This document shows, piece by piece, positions 18,145-27,104 of a stretch of 64,000 nt of DNA. Position 1 is the stretch's first letter, and every line of letters begins with the position of its first letter. The notes under the pieces were generated by a model that was given only the letters and a program-made list of their open reading frames with translations, ran no database searches and had not been told where the DNA came from. A program made the translations under genes and the position numbers. The stretch comes from an uncultured Lachnospiraceae bacterium (GTDB lineage: Bacteria > Bacillota > Clostridia > Lachnospirales > Lachnospiraceae): positions 62,001-126,000 of the forward strand of contig CAJTTZ010000009.1 of NCBI GenBank assembly GCA_910579505.1, written 5' to 3'.

Positions 18145-19587
18145 ATGAGAATCTTGATTACGGATGATGAGAGACTGGTCAGGGTGAATCTGCTTTCCAT
18201 GATCGAGGAGCTTTATCCGGGGGAACACCGCATCTTTCAGGCAGCGGACGGGGCGGAAATGGTGCGGATGGTAGGAGAAGCATTTTATGATATGGTCTTT
18301 TTGGACATCAATATGCCGAAGCTGAACGGGCTGGATGCGCTTGACACATGCCGGAAGCTGTCGCCCGGAACCTGCTGGTGCATTTTGACGGGCTATGCGG
18401 AATTTGAATATGCCAAGAGATCTATATTGCTCGGCGCGGCGGGATATCTGCTAAAGCCTTTGGATATGGAAGAACTGAAACGCCTGATGGATGAGGTTAT
18501 CAGGGAGAAAGAAGCGGGAAGAAGGGAAAGAAGCCAGCTTTTTGAAAACAGAGTGAGCCGTGCCATTTCCCTTGCGGACAGTGTGGGTGTAGTGAACCAG
18601 ATGCAGCCGGAGAGAAAAGACGCTGTGTACAGCATTTATCTGTTTTTTCTGGATACAGAGAGACCGGAGAGCCGACGGGAACTGTACGCAGGTCTGTACG
18701 ACGACCTTTTGGAATATCTGGAAAAAAATATAGATGCGCAGGATAAGTACGCCCTGTTTTTCCTTCAGACAAGTGAACTTTGCCTGCTGATTGAAGGGAG
18801 GCAGTACACAAGACTGCAGTCTTATCTGAAACTGCACTGGAAGGCGGACAATGTACGCGCAAGGATTGTCGCAATCTGGTCAACTGCTGCTGATTTTGCG
18901 GAGCTCTATGTAGATAAGCAGATTATGCTGGCGATGTCAAGTGTGCGGATACTGGAGGAAAACGGGAAAGTCATATCCCTGCAGGAGCTGAAAGAGCGGA
19001 AAGATTTATGGAAAAGACAATATTTATGCGAAAAGATAGAGATGCTGACGGCAGCATATATGACAGAAAATTATGTGCTGGCAAATGAACTTCTGCACGA
19101 AATGGAACAGGACGACAGTTTGAAAACCAGTTTTGCCAATATTGACCGTCCGCCGCTTATGGATTATTTGTCCCTGTGCTGGAATGATGGCTGCGGAGAG
19201 GGCGACTTTTTGGAGCTGACGCGCCGGTTCCAGGATGCGGTTTGGAAGAGGCTGAGCGGGGAAGCTGGAAAAAGGTATGATGTCATAGCGCAGATCAAAG
19301 AGTACGTGTCGGCAAACTATATGAACGATGTGACGATAGCGGAAATCGGCAGCCGGTTTGCTATCAGCCCTTCCTATATCAGTCGGATATTTCGGGAAAA
19401 GACAGGCCAGAAGTATATCGACTTTGTGACGGAGGTCCGCATGAAGAAGGCTATGGAGTTTCTGCAAAAAGAGCCGTCCGTGTCGGTAAAGGAAGTAGCT
19501 GCGAGGGTCGGCTATGTCAGCGAGAAGCATTTTTCCAAGACTTTTAAGCGCTACTATGACAGGCTTCCTTCCCAGATCAATAACTAA
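18145..19587 (+). CDS. Response regulator with AraC-type DNA-binding domain (YesN family)
   Basis: The 480-residue regulator has an N-terminal receiver domain (MRILITDDE, phospho-acceptor Asp54 in VFLDINMPKLNG, and a conserved KP near residue 104). A long middle region of about 250 residues follows, then a C-terminal pair of AraC helix-turn-helix motifs (AEIGSRFAISPSYISRIF and EVAARVGYVSEKHFSKTFKRY). GGAGGAGGGG at 18129-18138 selects this ATG. It is the partner of the upstream kinase and is expected to activate the surrounding transport and alpha-galactosidase genes; this role is inferred from position. Confidence 0.93.
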   Translation: MRILITDDERLVRVNLLSMIEELYPGEHRIFQAADGAEMVRMVGEAFYDMVFLDINMPKLNGLDALDTCRKLSPGTCWCILTGYAEFEYAKRSILLGAAGYLLKPLDMEELKRLMDEVIREKEAGRRERSQLFENRVSRAISLADSVGVVNQMQPERKDAVYSIYLFFLDTERPESRRELYAGLYDDLLEYLEKNIDAQDKYALFFLQTSELCLLIEGRQYTRLQSYLKLHWKADNVRARIVAIWSTAADFAELYVDKQIMLAMSSVRILEENGKVISLQELKERKDLWKRQYLCEKIEMLTAAYMTENYVLANELLHEMEQDDSLKTSFANIDRPPLMDYLSLCWNDGCGEGDFLELTRRFQDAVWKRLSGEAGKRYDVIAQIKEYVSANYMNDVTIAEIGSRFAISPSYISRIFREKTGQKYIDFVTEVRMKKAMEFLQKEPSVSVKEVAARVGYVSEKHFSKTFKRYYDRLPSQINN

Positions 19588-19611
19588 AAGTATAAAAATA
19601 TCATAAAAACA

Positions 19612-19640
19612 GGGACAGCAGTTCTTATTAGGTGTATAAT
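19612..19640 (+). promoter_or_regulatory. Promoter of the GH36 gene
   Basis: GGGACA (19612-19617) and TATAAT (19635-19640) are 17 bases apart. The weak -35 suggests an activated promoter. It gives the GH36 gene its own transcript in addition to read-through from the regulator genes. Confidence 0.5.
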
Positions 19641-19713
19641 ACCTTTGTTTGGAAAATCGGAAGCTTTACGAGAGGAACCTCTTCGTTTAATAACAGTAGA
19701 AAGGAATTGAAAC

Positions 19714-21924
19714 ATGAATATTACCTACAATGAAAAAAATAGAATCTTTAAATTGGACACGCCCCACACAAGTTACTGTATTGGTGTGGTAGATGAGGAG
19801 AACTTCCTTGGGCATGTGTATTATGGCAGAAGTCTCGGATCGGACGATCTTGCGTATCTGATGCGCACGGGGGAACCGCCTTTTCAGCCTTCTGAGAATA
19901 ACAGGGAGAGAACCGCTTTTCTTGACACGTTCCCCATGGAATATACGGGACACAATCTGGGCGATTACAGGGAGGGAACGCTCTCGGTACGCACATTGTC
20001 GGGACACACGGGAGTTTCGCTTTCCTATGTATCGCATTGTATATACGACGGGAAGAAAGCGCTGGAAGGTCTTCCGGCGACTTTTGGAAAAAAGGACGAG
20101 TGTAAGACGCTGGAGATTACATGTGAAGACCCTGTATTGAAGCTGCAGGTAATTTTATCCTACAGCATTTTTGCGGACACAGACGCGATTGCAAGAAGTG
20201 TGAAAATTATAAATAATAGCGGCGAGGCGGTTTATCTGACGAAAGTATTATCCGCCTGTATTGATATGGACAATGACAACTACGAGATGATTACTCTGCA
20301 CGGTTCCTGGGCCAGGGAGCGGGCGATCCAGACATATCCGATCAGGAAAGGCAAGCAGAGTGTAGGCTCGGTGCGCGGTGAGTCCAGCCACCAGGAGCAT
20401 CCTTTTATGGCGTGGAAGAGTCCCGCGGCGACGGAGGAGACGGGTGACGTTTACGCCATGAACTTTGTCTATTCCGGCAACTTTATCGCGCAGATCGAGG
20501 AGAGCCAGTTTGGCAGTATCCGCGCCATGATGGGCATTCACCCGGAAGATTTCTGCTGGAAACTGGAACCGGGCGAGAGCTTCCAGGCGCCGGAGGTGAT
20601 CTGCATGTATTCGGCGGACGGCCTGGGGTGCATGACAAGAAACTTTCACGATCTGTACCGGGGTCACTTGATCCGGGGCACTTATAAAGATAAAAAGAGA
20701 CCGATCCTGATCAACAACTGGGAAGCAACCTACTTTGACTTTGATACGGATAAACTTCTGGATATCGCCAGACAGGCTTCCGCGCTCGGCATAGAGATGC
20801 TGGTGATGGATGACGGCTGGTTCGGGAAAAGAGACGACGATAATGCCGGTCTTGGCGACTGGTTTGTGAATGAGACCAAGCTTAGGGGCGGGCTGAAATT
20901 CCTGGTAGACGAGGTCAATAAGCTCGGAATGAAGTTCGGTATCTGGGTGGAGCCGGAGATGATTTCCCCTGATTCTGACCTGTATAGAGAGCATCCCGAC
21001 TGGGCGATCCAGATTCCCGGCAGAGTGGGGAGCCTTTGCAGGAACCAGTATGTGCTTGACTTGACCCGCAGGGAAGTGAGAGACTGTATTTATGACAGGA
21101 TAGCGGCAGTGCTCCGAAGCGCCAATATCGAGTATGTAAAGTGGGATATGAACAGGCAGCTTTCTGATTATGGCAGCTTTGGCCTTTCGGCGGACAGGCA
21201 GGGGGAGCTGGTACACAGGCAGGTGCTTGCCCTGTACGAGATGCAGGAAAGGCTGATTACGGATTTCCCGAATCTTCTTTTGGAGAACTGTTCCGGCGGC
21301 GGTGCGAGGTTTGATCCGGGTATGCTTTATTACAGCCCCCAGATCTGGTGTTCCGACGATGCGGATGCGATTGAGCGGCTGTCGATTCAGGCGGGAACGG
21401 CGCTCGTTTATCCGCTGTCCACCATGGGTGCGCATGTGTCCGACTGCCCGAACCACACGGTTGGCAGGACGACGCCTTTTGAGACGAGGGGCTATGTGGC
21501 GCTGGCGGGCACCTTTGGTTATGAGCTGGACGTAACGAAGATTCCTGAGGCGGACCGCAACATGATTCCGGATCAGGTGGCGATGTACCATAAATATAAT
21601 GATCTGGTGCAGCAGGGCGATTATTACCGCATCGCGCGTTATGCGGACAATCATTTCTACGACTGTTACGCGGTGGTAGCGAAAGATAAGGGCGAGGCGC
21701 TCATCACCTATGTGCAGGTGCTGAACCGGCCTAATGTCCACAGCAGAAGAATCTGCATTCCGGGGCTCGACCCGGAGAAAACTTATGTGATCGGGAACGC
21801 GGCGGACTGGCCGGAGATTGGGCAGACCGAGTACAGGGGCGATACACTTCACTATGCGGGGATCAACGTGCCGCCGATCAGTGGGGATTTCAAGGCGCGG
21901 CTTATACATCTGAAGGAAAAATAA
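19714..21924 (+). CDS. Alpha-galactosidase, glycoside hydrolase family 36
   Basis: The 736-residue enzyme has the GH36 order: N-terminal beta-sandwich, TIM barrel, short C-terminal beta domain. The barrel contains NNWEATYFDF, MLVMDDGWFGKRDDD, the nucleophile in EYVKWDMNR (Asp478), CSGGGARFDPGML and the acid/base in WCSDDADAIERL (Asp548). It cleaves terminal alpha-1,6-galactose from melibiose, raffinose and related oligosaccharides. No signal peptide is seen, so it acts on imported sugar. AAAGGAA precedes the ATG. With the GH4 enzyme it gives this cluster two mechanistically different alpha-galactosidases. Confidence 0.95.
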   Translation: MNITYNEKNRIFKLDTPHTSYCIGVVDEENFLGHVYYGRSLGSDDLAYLMRTGEPPFQPSENNRERTAFLDTFPMEYTGHNLGDYREGTLSVRTLSGHTGVSLSYVSHCIYDGKKALEGLPATFGKKDECKTLEITCEDPVLKLQVILSYSIFADTDAIARSVKIINNSGEAVYLTKVLSACIDMDNDNYEMITLHGSWARERAIQTYPIRKGKQSVGSVRGESSHQEHPFMAWKSPAATEETGDVYAMNFVYSGNFIAQIEESQFGSIRAMMGIHPEDFCWKLEPGESFQAPEVICMYSADGLGCMTRNFHDLYRGHLIRGTYKDKKRPILINNWEATYFDFDTDKLLDIARQASALGIEMLVMDDGWFGKRDDDNAGLGDWFVNETKLRGGLKFLVDEVNKLGMKFGIWVEPEMISPDSDLYREHPDWAIQIPGRVGSLCRNQYVLDLTRREVRDCIYDRIAAVLRSANIEYVKWDMNRQLSDYGSFGLSADRQGELVHRQVLALYEMQERLITDFPNLLLENCSGGGARFDPGMLYYSPQIWCSDDADAIERLSIQAGTALVYPLSTMGAHVSDCPNHTVGRTTPFETRGYVALAGTFGYELDVTKIPEADRNMIPDQVAMYHKYNDLVQQGDYYRIARYADNHFYDCYAVVAKDKGEALITYVQVLNRPNVHSRRICIPGLDPEKTYVIGNAADWPEIGQTEYRGDTLHYAGINVPPISGDFKARLIHLKEK

Positions 21925-22004
21925 ATAGTAAGACTGCGTGAATATCATAATCAACGCAGACGCGCTTGCGCGACATAAATACACAAAGAAATGGGGAATG
22001 GGAT

Positions 22005-23189
22005 ATGATCGTACAAAAATACAAGGACATGCTGCAGGGAAAATCTGTGATCCGGCAGCTCTCGGAGTTTGCGACGGCGAGGGGGCAGAAGATCGGGTAT
22101 GAGAATGTGTTTGATTTCAGTCTCGGGAACCCTTCGGTGCCGGTTCCGCAGGAATTTACCGACGTGATGATAAAGATGCTGCAGGAGAGAGATCCTATGG
22201 AGCTGCACGGCTACAGCCAGAGCCTGGGTATTCCGTCTGTCAGGGATAAGGTGGCGGCTTCCCTCAACAAAAGATTTGGGATGAATTATACGGGGAACCA
22301 CATTTTTATGACCACCGGCGCGGCGGGCGCGATTGCCCATGCGGTGCGGTGTGTGGCGCAGCCGGGCGATGAAGTGCTCACCTTTGCACCCTATTTTCCG
22401 GAGTATGCGCCTTATATCAATCTGACAGGGGCAGTGCTCAAGGTGGTGCCCGCGGATACCGAAAATTTCCAGATTAACTTCGAGGCGTTTGAGGAAATGC
22501 TGACGGAAAAGGTGGCGGCGGTTTTGATTAACACACCGAACAATCCTTCGGGAACCGTCTATTCCAGTTCGACGCTTGCAAAGCTGGCGGGAATGATGGA
22601 GGAGAAGCAGAGACAGTACGGGCACGATATTTTCCTGATCTCCGACGAGCCTTACCGGGAGATTGTGTTTGAGGGCGTCGATGCGCCTTATCCTTCCGCG
22701 TTTTATGACAATTCGCTTTCCTGCTATTCCTTTTCCAAATCCCTTTCCCTGCCGGGAGAGCGGATCGGATATGTGGCGGTGAACCCGAAGTGCACAGATG
22801 CAGAATTAATCAGTGTGATGTGCAGCCAGATTTCCAGGGGAACCGGGCACAACTGCCCGCCGTCCATCATACAGCTTGCGGTGGCCGAGGTGCTGGACCT
22901 GACATCGGACCTCTCGGTCTATGAGAAGAATATGAACATATTATATAAGGAACTGACGGACTTGGGCTTTGCGTGTGTGCGCCCGGGCGGCACCTTTTAT
23001 ATGTTTCCGAAATCCCCGGAACAGGATGCGGTGGCATTTTCCGAGAAGGCAAAGAAGTACGACCTGATTCTCGTGCCGAGCGACAGCTTCGGATTGAAGG
23101 GATATTTTCGGATCGCTTATTGTATTGACACAGAGAAAGTGGAGCGGTCTCTGGAGGCATTCAGGAAGTTTGTGAAGGAAAATTATTAA
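22005..23189 (+). CDS. Pyridoxal phosphate-dependent aminotransferase (class I/II)
   Basis: The 394-residue fold-type I enzyme has FDFSLGNPSVPVP, the glycine-rich cofactor segment TTGAAGAIAHAVRC, NTPNNPSGTVY, SDEPYREIVFEG and the Schiff-base lysine in SYSFSKSLSLPGERIGY. Classes with this signature transfer amino groups between aspartate, alanine or aromatic amino acids and 2-oxo acids; the precise substrate cannot be read from motifs. The start is the ATG after GGGGAATGGG. Upstream (21934-21959) CTGCGT and ACGCAG could form a small hairpin without a T-run. It is 26 bases upstream of the patatin gene. Confidence 0.9.
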   Translation: MIVQKYKDMLQGKSVIRQLSEFATARGQKIGYENVFDFSLGNPSVPVPQEFTDVMIKMLQERDPMELHGYSQSLGIPSVRDKVAASLNKRFGMNYTGNHIFMTTGAAGAIAHAVRCVAQPGDEVLTFAPYFPEYAPYINLTGAVLKVVPADTENFQINFEAFEEMLTEKVAAVLINTPNNPSGTVYSSSTLAKLAGMMEEKQRQYGHDIFLISDEPYREIVFEGVDAPYPSAFYDNSLSCYSFSKSLSLPGERIGYVAVNPKCTDAELISVMCSQISRGTGHNCPPSIIQLAVAEVLDLTSDLSVYEKNMNILYKELTDLGFACVRPGGTFYMFPKSPEQDAVAFSEKAKKYDLILVPSDSFGLKGYFRIAYCIDTEKVERSLEAFRKFVKENY

Positions 23190-23215
23190 GTTCCGGGAAG
23201 AGAGGAAAATTTATT

Positions 23216-24067
23216 ATGATGTATCAGGCAGGACTGGTTCTGGAAGGCGGCGGCATGAAGGGAATTTATACCGCCGGCGTACTTGATTTCTTTATGGATA
23301 AAGAGATTTCGTTTTCCGACTGTTATGGGGTGTCGGCGGGAGCATGCCATCTGTGTAATTATATGTCGGGACAAAGGGGACGGTCCTACCGCATCAGCGT
23401 GAATTATCTGGATATGAAACAGTATTGCGGAAAGTGGAGTCTTTTTACAACAGGCGATCTTTTCGGCGTGGATATGAATTATACCCTGATTCCCAATTAT
23501 CTGGATCCCTATGACTATGACGCTGCTGCTGCCTTTGAGGGCAGGGCGTTTGCAGTGGCGACAGATATTGTGACAGGAAAGCCTGCCTACCTTCCGCTTA
23601 AAGACCTGCGGGAAGATCTAATAGCGGTGAGGGCGTCCAGTTCACTTCCGCTGGTTTCGCGGAATGTGAAGATAGGCGACAGGTATTATCTGGACGGCGG
23701 CATCAGCGATTCGATTCCGATCCGAAAATCCATAGAGGACGGCAACAGTAAAAATGTTGTGATTATGACGAAGGAAGAGGGATTTGTCAGGCAGCCTGCC
23801 GGGGCGGAACTTGCGCTGGTGAGAGCCCGGTATCTATGCTACCCGAAAGTATATGAACTGATGCGCGAGAGGCATCTTTCCTATAACACCACCGTACAAT
23901 ATATTGAGGAAAAGAGACGGAAGGGTGAGCTTTTTGTGATCCGCCCGAAACAGAAAAGTGAAGTCGGCAGGATCGAGAAGGATAAGGAAAAGATGAAAGC
24001 GCTCTACGAGGAAGGTTACCGCGACGCGCAGGAATGCTACTTGGAACTTTTGGAATATTTGGGCTAG
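23216..24067 (+). CDS. Patatin-like phospholipase
   Basis: The 283-residue protein contains the patatin motifs in order: oxyanion glycine loop LVLEGGGMKGIYTAGV, the nucleophile serine in YGVSAGACH, and the catalytic aspartate in YLDGGISDSIPI. It is expected to hydrolyse acyl esters of phospholipids or related lipids using a Ser-Asp dyad. There is no signal sequence, and the C-terminal half is basic (KRRKGEL, RPKQKSEVG). ATG codons at 23216 and 23219 are both possible after GAGAGGAAAA. Probably co-transcribed with the aminotransferase. Confidence 0.88.
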   Translation: MMYQAGLVLEGGGMKGIYTAGVLDFFMDKEISFSDCYGVSAGACHLCNYMSGQRGRSYRISVNYLDMKQYCGKWSLFTTGDLFGVDMNYTLIPNYLDPYDYDAAAAFEGRAFAVATDIVTGKPAYLPLKDLREDLIAVRASSSLPLVSRNVKIGDRYYLDGGISDSIPIRKSIEDGNSKNVVIMTKEEGFVRQPAGAELALVRARYLCYPKVYELMRERHLSYNTTVQYIEEKRRKGELFVIRPKQKSEVGRIEKDKEKMKALYEEGYRDAQECYLELLEYLG

Positions 24068-24080
24068 GCATGAGCAGTGC

Positions 24081-24222
24081 GCAGACATAAGATAAGAAAA
24101 TGACTGCTTGCAGTCAATTTTATTAGATTATGGATGCATAGGGCGAAGCCCGCGAGCGAGGAAATCCGAAGGATTTTTGAGCTTGGCACTGCGAAATGGC
24201 AGACATAAGATAAGAAAATGAC
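24081..24222. repeat. Palindrome-rich intergenic repeat flanked by 24-base direct repeats
   Basis: An identical 24-base segment (starting GCAGACATAAGATAAG) occurs at 24081-24104 and 24199-24222. Between the copies lie two perfect mini-hairpins with GAA loops: GGGC-GAA-GCCC (24141-24151) and AAATCC-GAA-GGATTT (24162-24176). No protein of credible composition is encoded here. The organisation suggests a small dispersed repeat or MITE-like element, or a tandem duplication of one. Confidence 0.6.
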
Positions 24223-24258
24223 CGCATGTACTGCGAAACAAAAGGGAGGCATATAAGC

Positions 24259-25083
24259 ATGGATATCATAGAAATTTTAAAGGCGGTGCTTTTCGGTATC
24301 GTGGAGGGCATCACGGAATGGCTCCCCATCAGCAGCACCGGGCACATGATTCTTTTAAATGAGTTCGTGACACTGAACGTGAGTGAAGACTTCTGGGAGA
24401 TGTTTCTGGTGGTGATTCAGCTCGGGGCGATTCTGGCGGTGGTGCTTCTTTTCTGGAATAAGATATTTCCCTTCCGCTTTAAAGAAAGGCCGGTGGTACA
24501 GAAGGATATTTTCGTCCTCTGGTTTAAAATTCTTGTCGCCTGTGTCCCGGCGGCAATCGTGGGACTTGCCTTTGACGATGTGCTGGACGCGCTCTTCTAC
24601 AACCCGTGGTGCGTGGCCATTGCGCTGATTGTGTTCGGCATTGCCTTTATACTCATTGAAAACAGAAATAAGAAAATGACGCCGAAGATTACAAAACTGA
24701 ATGATATCACTTACCGTACAGCGCTGATGATAGGTATTTTTCAGCTTCTGGCGGCGGTGTTTCCGGGGACGTCCCGCTCCGGGGCAACCATTGTCGGTGC
24801 GCTTTTGATCGGTGTGTCGAGAACTGTGGCGGCGGAGTTTACTTTCTTTCTGGCGATTCCCGTTATGCTGGGGGCAAGCCTGCTAAAACTTTTGAAGTTT
24901 GGTTTTTCTTTTACAGGGGAGGAACTTGCCATTCTGGCGGTCGGAATGATAGTGGCCTTTGCAGTGTCCGTAGCGGTGATCCGCTTCCTGATGGGCTATA
25001 TCAAAAAGCATGATTTTAAAGTTTTTGGCTGGTACAGAATTGTGCTCGGCGCGGCGGTGCTTTTGTATTTTACGCTGGCGTAA
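24259..25083 (+). CDS. uppP: Undecaprenyl-diphosphatase (UppP/BacA)
   Basis: The 274-residue polytopic enzyme removes a phosphate from undecaprenyl pyrophosphate so the lipid carrier can be reused for peptidoglycan and wall polymers; it also confers bacitracin tolerance. The two family signatures are present: GITEWLPISSTGH near residue 18 and PGTSRSGATI near residue 170, with about eight membrane helices. GGGAGG at 24244-24249 sets the start. It is a single gene following the repeat element. Confidence 0.95.
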   Translation: MDIIEILKAVLFGIVEGITEWLPISSTGHMILLNEFVTLNVSEDFWEMFLVVIQLGAILAVVLLFWNKIFPFRFKERPVVQKDIFVLWFKILVACVPAAIVGLAFDDVLDALFYNPWCVAIALIVFGIAFILIENRNKKMTPKITKLNDITYRTALMIGIFQLLAAVFPGTSRSGATIVGALLIGVSRTVAAEFTFFLAIPVMLGASLLKLLKFGFSFTGEELAILAVGMIVAFAVSVAVIRFLMGYIKKHDFKVFGWYRIVLGAAVLLYFTLA

Positions 25084-25173
25084 GGCAGTAAAAAGGGGCG
25101 GTTTTGGGGAGTTTTTATGTCAATTCGTATAAGATATTATAATAAAAATTAACTATTTGTTACAGATTGTTGG

Positions 25174-25202
25174 TTGACAGCCCCGTTTTATTGAGATAAG
25201 AT
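25174..25202 (+). promoter_or_regulatory. Strong promoter of the DUF6465 gene
   Basis: A perfect -35 TTGACA (25174-25179) and TAAGAT (25197-25202) are 17 bases apart, leaving a leader of about 105 bases before the start codon. It is one of the best sigma-A matches in the window, suggesting high expression. Confidence 0.8.
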
Positions 25203-25311
25203 ACAACTATCGGGGTCATGTAGCAGATTTAGTGGGGATGCATGGCGTTTCAGCAAACATAACGTATTTATGAAAAAGTAGTTTTAGTGAAAGTGGGGAA
25301 GGAGATTACTC

Positions 25312-25782
25312 ATGGCAGAAAGTAAGAAGCCGGTTGCAAAACCGGAAGCTAGCAAAGCGGCAGATACAAAGACAACTACGGCGACGGCATCAGTGACAGC
25401 ACCTGCAGCGGAAAAAGAGCCTGTGGCAGAAAAGGCTAAGGCAGAAGCAAAAGAGACGGAGGCGAAAAAGCCCGCGGCAAAGAAACCGGGCAGGAAACCC
25501 GCGGCGAAGAAACCGGGCAGGAAGCCCGCAGCAGCGAAGAAGGAGACAGCGGCGAAGACTACTACGACGAGAAAGTCTGCAGTGAAGGAGACCGTGCATG
25601 TACAGTTCTCCGGCAAGACTTACACGACAGAGGACCTTGTGAAGATTGCCAAGGACGTGTGGAAGTATGACCTGAAAAAGAAGGTTGGTGATTTCAAGGC
25701 TGTAGAGCTTTATGTGAAGCCTGAGGAGAGCGTAGTGTACTACGTAATCAACGGCGAGGAGAGAGGCCAGTTCAATATCTAA
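25312..25782 (+). CDS. DUF6465 protein with lysine/alanine-rich histone-like tail
   Basis: The 156-residue protein has two parts. Residues 1-95 are almost only Ala, Lys, Pro, Thr and Glu, with a tandem KKPGRKPAA repeat near residue 57, resembling eukaryotic H1 tails and AT-hook-like basic patches. Residues about 96-156 form a compact domain (VHVQFSGKTYTTEDLVKIAK ... ELYVKPEESVVYYVING) that I associate with DUF6465, common in Lachnospiraceae. The tail suggests binding to DNA, RNA or acidic polymers; this is inference. It has its own strong promoter and terminator. Confidence 0.75.
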   Translation: MAESKKPVAKPEASKAADTKTTTATASVTAPAAEKEPVAEKAKAEAKETEAKKPAAKKPGRKPAAKKPGRKPAAAKKETAAKTTTTRKSAVKETVHVQFSGKTYTTEDLVKIAKDVWKYDLKKKVGDFKAVELYVKPEESVVYYVINGEERGQFNI

Positions 25783-25806
25783 TCATATCAGATAAAAAGA
25801 ATGCAG

Positions 25807-25844
25807 GCGGTCAGTTTAGGGTATGCTAAACTGACCGCTCTTTT
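25807..25844 (+). terminator. Terminator after the DUF6465 gene
   Basis: A 12-bp perfect stem GCGGTCAGTTTA (25807-25818) pairs with 25827-25838 around an 8-base loop, followed by TCTTTT. Confidence 0.88.
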
Positions 25845-25897
25845 GTATATACACTTTCAATTTCATACTTTTTTTATAAATATTTTCCATTCAGATG

Positions 25898-25926
25898 TTG
25901 ACAAGGGAAAAAAGAAGTGATACCTT
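25898..25926 (+). promoter_or_regulatory. hrcA operon promoter
   Basis: TTGACA (25898-25903) is followed after 17 bases by TACCTT (25921-25926). Transcription would begin inside or just before the CIRCE element, the usual arrangement for HrcA repression. Confidence 0.65.
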
Positions 25927-25940
25927 ACTACCAGAAGGTG

Positions 25941-25967
25941 TTAGCACTCTAATAAGTCGAGTGCTAA
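25941..25967. promoter_or_regulatory. CIRCE operator (HrcA binding site)
   Basis: TTAGCACTC (25941-25949), nine bases, GAGTGCTAA (25959-25967) is an exact match to the CIRCE consensus. The symmetry extends outwards: TACTACCAGA to the left and TCTGGTAATA to the right are complementary at nine of ten positions. HrcA bound here would repress the whole chaperone operon. Confidence 0.97.
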
Positions 25968-26017
25968 CAATCTGGTAATAACTGTGAAGGTACAGAACAG
26001 TTACAGAGGGAAATGGT

Positions 26018-27043
26018 ATGCAGCTGGACGAAAGAAAATATATCATATTGCAAGCCATCATCCGAAACTACCTGGAGACGGGGGAGCCGGTGGGCAGCCG
26101 CACGATCTCCAAATACACTGATTTGAATTTAAGCTCCGCCACGATCCGAAATGAAATGGCGGACTTGGAGGAACTGGGCTACATCATACAGCCCCACACT
26201 TCCGCAGGCAGGATTCCCTCCGACAAAGGCTACCGCCTCTATGTGGACCAGATGATGGAGGAGAAGGAGCGGGAAGTTGAGGAGATGAAGGAGATGCTTC
26301 TGGAGAAGGAAGATAAGATGGATCACCTTCTCAAGCAGGCTGCCAGAGTGCTCGCCAACAATACCGAGTATGCGGCGATGATCTCCGCGCCCCAGTACCA
26401 CCGCAATAAGCTGAAATTTATCCAGCTTTCCCGGGTGGATGCAAGGCAGATCCTGGCGGTGATCGTGGTGGAGGGAAATGTGATTAAGAACTCCATGCTG
26501 ACGGTTCCAGATGAACTGAGCGACGAGACGCTTTTGAAATTAAACATTCTCCTGAACACCCACTTAAATGGTCTTTCACTGGAGGAGATCAATCTTGGCA
26601 TGATCGCCGCAATGAAACAGCAGGCGGGCATCCACAGCGAAATAGTGGCGAATGTCATAGACGCGGTGGCGGAAGCGATCAAGGCGGACGAGGACCTGGA
26701 GATTTATACAAGCGGCACGAAAAACTTTTTCAAGTACCCGGAGCTTGCGGATCACGAGAGGGCCAGTGAACTGATTACGACCTTTGAGGAAAAACAGCTT
26801 TTGAGCGAGCTGGTGCAGGATAATCTTTCGGGTGAAAATAACACAGGCATACAGGTTTACATCGGCGATGAGACGCCGGTTGCCGGCATGAAGGACTGCA
26901 GCATCGTGACGGCCACTTACGAACTGGATGAAGGTATGAAGGGAACCATCGGAATCATAGGCCCGAAGAGAATGGATTACGAGAAAGTTGTGAGCAATCT
27001 CAGGCTGTTAAAGCATCAGCTGGATGATTTATATAAGAAGTGA
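26018..27043 (+). CDS. hrcA: Heat-inducible transcription repressor HrcA
   Basis: The 341-residue repressor begins with a winged helix (LDERKYIILQAIIRNYLETGEPVGSR, then SSATIRNEMADLEELGYI and HTSAGRIPSDKGYRLYVD), as in all HrcA proteins. The central and C-terminal GAF-like domain ends GTIGIIGPKRMDYEKVVSNL. It binds CIRCE, with activity dependent on GroEL in characterised relatives. It is the first gene of the operon it controls and lies about 50 bases after its operator, so it is autoregulated. Confidence 0.97.
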   Translation: MQLDERKYIILQAIIRNYLETGEPVGSRTISKYTDLNLSSATIRNEMADLEELGYIIQPHTSAGRIPSDKGYRLYVDQMMEEKEREVEEMKEMLLEKEDKMDHLLKQAARVLANNTEYAAMISAPQYHRNKLKFIQLSRVDARQILAVIVVEGNVIKNSMLTVPDELSDETLLKLNILLNTHLNGLSLEEINLGMIAAMKQQAGIHSEIVANVIDAVAEAIKADEDLEIYTSGTKNFFKYPELADHERASELITTFEEKQLLSELVQDNLSGENNTGIQVYIGDETPVAGMKDCSIVTATYELDEGMKGTIGIIGPKRMDYEKVVSNLRLLKHQLDDLYKK

Positions 27044-27104
27044 AGACGGATAACAGAATTGATCCACATAGCCGACATAGCCAAAAAAGAAAGGGATGAG
27101 TACA

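Noticed and set aside
20248..21984. A 578-codon open frame antisense to the GH36 gene
   Set aside because: It mirrors the codon structure of a well-supported alpha-galactosidase, has no ribosome site, is rich in Arg, His, Ile and Val as codon shadows are, and matches no family.
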